A stretch of 14,895 nt of DNA from JAITVM01 sp031551135 (GTDB lineage: Bacteria > Bacillota > Clostridia > Lachnospirales > JAITVM01): the NCBI GenBank assembly GCA_031551135.1, contig JAVBOA010000018.1, positions 1 to 14,895 on the forward strand. The letters are read 5' to 3'. This document shows positions 13,543 through 14,895 of this stretch, one piece after another (the stretch's first letter is position 1; every line of letters starts with the position of its first letter). The translations under genes were made by a program, and so were the position numbers. The notes under the pieces were generated by a model. The model worked only from the letters and a program-made list of their open reading frames with translations. It was not told the DNA's origin and did no database searches.

Positions 13543-13583
13543 AGATGAACTATGAAAAATAAATCGCAAATCGAGGTGTTTTT

Positions 13584-14621
13584 GTGATAAGCCTTTGTAT
13601 GATTGTAAAAAATGAATCGGAATTTTTAGAAAATTGTCTGCAATCCGCAAATAAATTTTTTGATGATATAGTTGTTGTTGATACAGGCTCTGACGACAAC
13701 ACTCAAGAAATCGCCCGTACGCACGGCGCGAAGCTTTTTTCTCAAGAATGGAACGGAGATTTTTCTACTCCCAGAAATTTTGCCGCAAATTACGCAAAAA
13801 ATGATTGGATTTTTGTTCTCGATGCCGACGAAAAAATTATAGACTTCAAAAACTCATCTGTAATTGATTTTATAAAAGATAGTCAAAATATCGGCTCAAT
13901 TCAAGGTTTAAACGTCTATGATAAATCTTTGTTTTTTGTTTCGAGGCTGTATAATAAAAATAATTACGAATGGAGCGGAAGAATCCACGAACAAATCGTT
14001 CCTAAAAGAAATTACAAAAAAGAAAAGATCATAAAATCCGTCCCGATTATAATCGAGCATTACGGCTATTCTCCCGAAGTTTTAAATTCGAAAAACAAAT
14101 TACAGCGTAACGAAGAACTTCTTTTAAAGGAACTCAAAATCTTTCCAAATGACCCGTATATGCTTTATCAATTGGGAAAATCCTATTTTTCCTTAAATCG
14201 AGATTTAGAAAAAGCTGTGGATTATTTTCGGCTCGCGCTCGCACAAAAACCCGATCCAAAACTTGATTATGTTTATTCCCTGGTCGAATGTTTAGGTTAT
14301 GCACTGATTAATTCCGGACGCTTTAAAGAGGCTCTCGAAATCAATGCATATAAAAAATTTTATTTTAATAAAGAAAGCTTCCGTTTTCTGTTGGCGCACA
14401 TTTATCAGAATAACGGCTTTTTGCCGGAGGCGGTCGAGCTTTTCGAAAGCTGTATTTCGGAAAAACACGACGATTCGGATTTAAAGGGAATTAAATCTTT
14501 TTTATCTTATTATAATATTGGCGTAATTTTGGAATGTGTCGGCATGAAAGAGGATGCCGCCCGGATATATTTAAAATGCGGAGATTTTGAAAAAGCGCAG
14601 AAAAGACTTGCGGAATTATAG
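13584..14621 (+). CDS. Family 2 glycosyltransferase with C-terminal TPR-like repeats
   Basis: Predicted 345-residue cytosolic enzyme. The GT-A domain starts at once with ISLCMIVKNE, then VVDTGSDDNT (31-40) for the nucleotide, the metal-binding DAD at 80-82 and WSGRIHEQI around 137. This order is that of the SunS-like/beta-glucosyltransferase branch of GT2. Residues about 180-340 form helical repeats of TPR type (PYMLYQLGKSYFSLNRDLEKAVDYF, split here for length: first PYMLYQLGKSYF, then LNRDLEKAVDYF; later AHIYQNNGFLPEAVELFE and YNIGVILECVGMKEDAARIY). Start is GTG with GAGGTG 5 nt before it. It stands alone, with its own terminator. In this branch proteins, peptides and lipids can be acceptors; none is suggested here, as no small peptide gene was recognised nearby. 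Confidence 0.88.
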   Translation: MISLCMIVKNESEFLENCLQSANKFFDDIVVVDTGSDDNTQEIARTHGAKLFSQEWNGDFSTPRNFAANYAKNDWIFVLDADEKIIDFKNSSVIDFIKDSQNIGSIQGLNVYDKSLFFVSRLYNKNNYEWSGRIHEQIVPKRNYKKEKIIKSVPIIIEHYGYSPEVLNSKNKLQRNEELLLKELKIFPNDPYMLYQLGKSYFSLNRDLEKAVDYFRLALAQKPDPKLDYVYSLVECLGYALINSGRFKEALEINAYKKFYFNKESFRFLLAHIYQNNGFLPEAVELFESCISEKHDDSDLKGIKSFLSYYNIGVILECVGMKEDAARIYLKCGDFEKAQKRLAEL

Positions 14622-14667
14622 AAAAATACGAGTGTATTTCTTTTATAAAATATACTCGTATTTTTTT
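14622..14667. terminator. Strong terminator after the glycosyltransferase, probably bidirectional
   Basis: An 18-bp stem (14622-14639 with 14648-14665, core ATACGAGT/ACTCGTAT) closes an 8-nt loop. One pair is G-U in the plus transcript. A run of T follows on the plus strand and a T-run also flanks it on the minus strand, so it can end both the glycosyltransferase and the convergent PAP2 transcripts. Between 14668 and 14731 nothing further is seen. Confidence 0.88.
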
Positions 14668-14731
14668 AAAAGATTTCATTTTTCTAATCCAAGCAGTCAT
14701 CATATCTACTGCACAAAATGCTTATTAGGCA

Positions 14732-14895
14732 TCATTCTTGATCTACTTCGTCCGCTTGCACTTCACGACAATCAGCCCTGTATTTTATATACTGCATAAC
14801 AGAGTAATATAACATTACGAATGCCGAACCCAACAATAAACCGCCCACAATATCGGTAAACCAATGAACGCCTGAAATAATGCGTCCAATAATTG
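14732..14895 (-). CDS. PAP2-family phosphatase, C-terminal fragment (cut by window edge)
   Basis: The last 53 codons of a gene entering from the right edge. The first visible residues contain GRIISGVHWFTDIVGG, which fits the third PAP2 signature R-x5-H-x3-D (catalytic His and Asp), followed by a hydrophobic helix LLLGSAFVMLYYSVM and an acidic tail. PAP2 membrane enzymes dephosphorylate lipid phosphates such as undecaprenyl pyrophosphate or phosphatidate. The N-terminal motifs lie outside the window, so intactness and exact substrate cannot be judged. It is convergent with the glycosyltransferase. Confidence 0.8.
   Translation of the reverse strand, partial: IIGRIISGVHWFTDIVGGLLLGSAFVMLYYSVMQYIKYRADCREVQADEVDQE

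Larger units (their letters stand above)
12919..13583. other. Long AT-rich intergenic region between divergent genes
   Basis: No supported gene lies in these 665 bases. The left end holds the mglB ribosome binding site and probable promoter with a cre-like site; the right end holds a -10 element for the glycosyltransferase. In between, inverted repeats are visible: ATCGGATG/CATCCGAT (13109-13116, 13152-13159), TAACAAT/ATTGTTA (13134-13140, 13162-13168), TTTTTTACA-T-TGTAAAAAA (13375-13393) and AGAATTT/AAATTCT (13418-13424, 13434-13440). TATCGAT occurs three times (13075, 13248, 13401). From about 13160 to 13560 the sequence is strikingly poor in G and C, with many A-tracts. It may contain regulatory sites or an unrecognised small RNA; nothing firm can be named. 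Confidence 0.6.

Noticed and set aside
1..14895. CRISPR array, insertion sequence, toxin-antitoxin or phage-defence system
   Set aside because: No regularly spaced repeats, transposase, nuclease-like domains or recombinase were seen on either strand; the content is metabolic and transport.

Overview
The window is AT-rich DNA with Gram-positive style ribosome binding sites (AGGAGG, GGAGG, GAGGTG), several TTG and GTG starts, diacylglyceryl-type lipoproteins as ABC binding proteins and a CcpA-like cre site. This fits a low-GC Bacillota, most likely a Clostridia-type bacterium. Nearly all genes run on the minus strand. No rRNA or tRNA gene, insertion sequence, CRISPR array or phage gene was seen.

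Layout from left to right. (1) 1-291 looks like the promoter and leader region of a stable-RNA operon, probably rRNA, that runs leftward out of the window: two tandem TTGACA promoters, a boxA-like antitermination motif and a GAAA-tetraloop hairpin. (2) 313-1658 is a tight three-gene minus-strand unit: NusG-domain-II membrane protein, Gx transporter family protein and family 6 DNA-deoxyinosine glycosylase. (3) 1813-7442 is a five-gene minus-strand operon: nucleoside hydrolase, CUT1-type lipoprotein binding protein, two CUT1 permeases and a secreted alkaline phosphatase, ending in a strong terminator. A 114-bp imperfect inverted repeat lies between the binding protein and the first permease. (4) 7499-8410 holds divergent promoters and an AraC-family regulator on the plus strand. 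(5) 8445-8714 is a small lipoprotein with short repeats. (6) 8841-12918 is an mglBAC galactose/glucose-type ABC operon with an extra 51-residue membrane protein as its last gene; it has a cre-like site upstream and hairpins between mglB and mglA. (7) 12919-13583 is a very AT-rich gap. (8) 13584-14621 is a glycosyltransferase 2 fused to TPR-like repeats, on the plus strand. (9) 14732-14895 is the C-terminal end of a PAP2-family phosphatase on the minus strand, cut by the window edge.

The most coherent story is the AraC-linked operon. A secreted phosphatase could strip phosphate from extracellular nucleotides (or other phosphate esters), the CUT1 transporter could take up the resulting nucleoside, and the intracellular hydrolase could split it into base and pentose. 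This is inference from gene content: CUT1 transporters are best known for oligosaccharides and polyols, and no ATPase is encoded with it, so a shared ATPase elsewhere in the genome is needed. The adjacent mgl-type system, under a probable catabolite-repression site, takes up a monosaccharide; its binding protein keeps most of the MglB pocket but changes three ligand contacts. Together the centre of the window is a sugar and nucleoside scavenging island.
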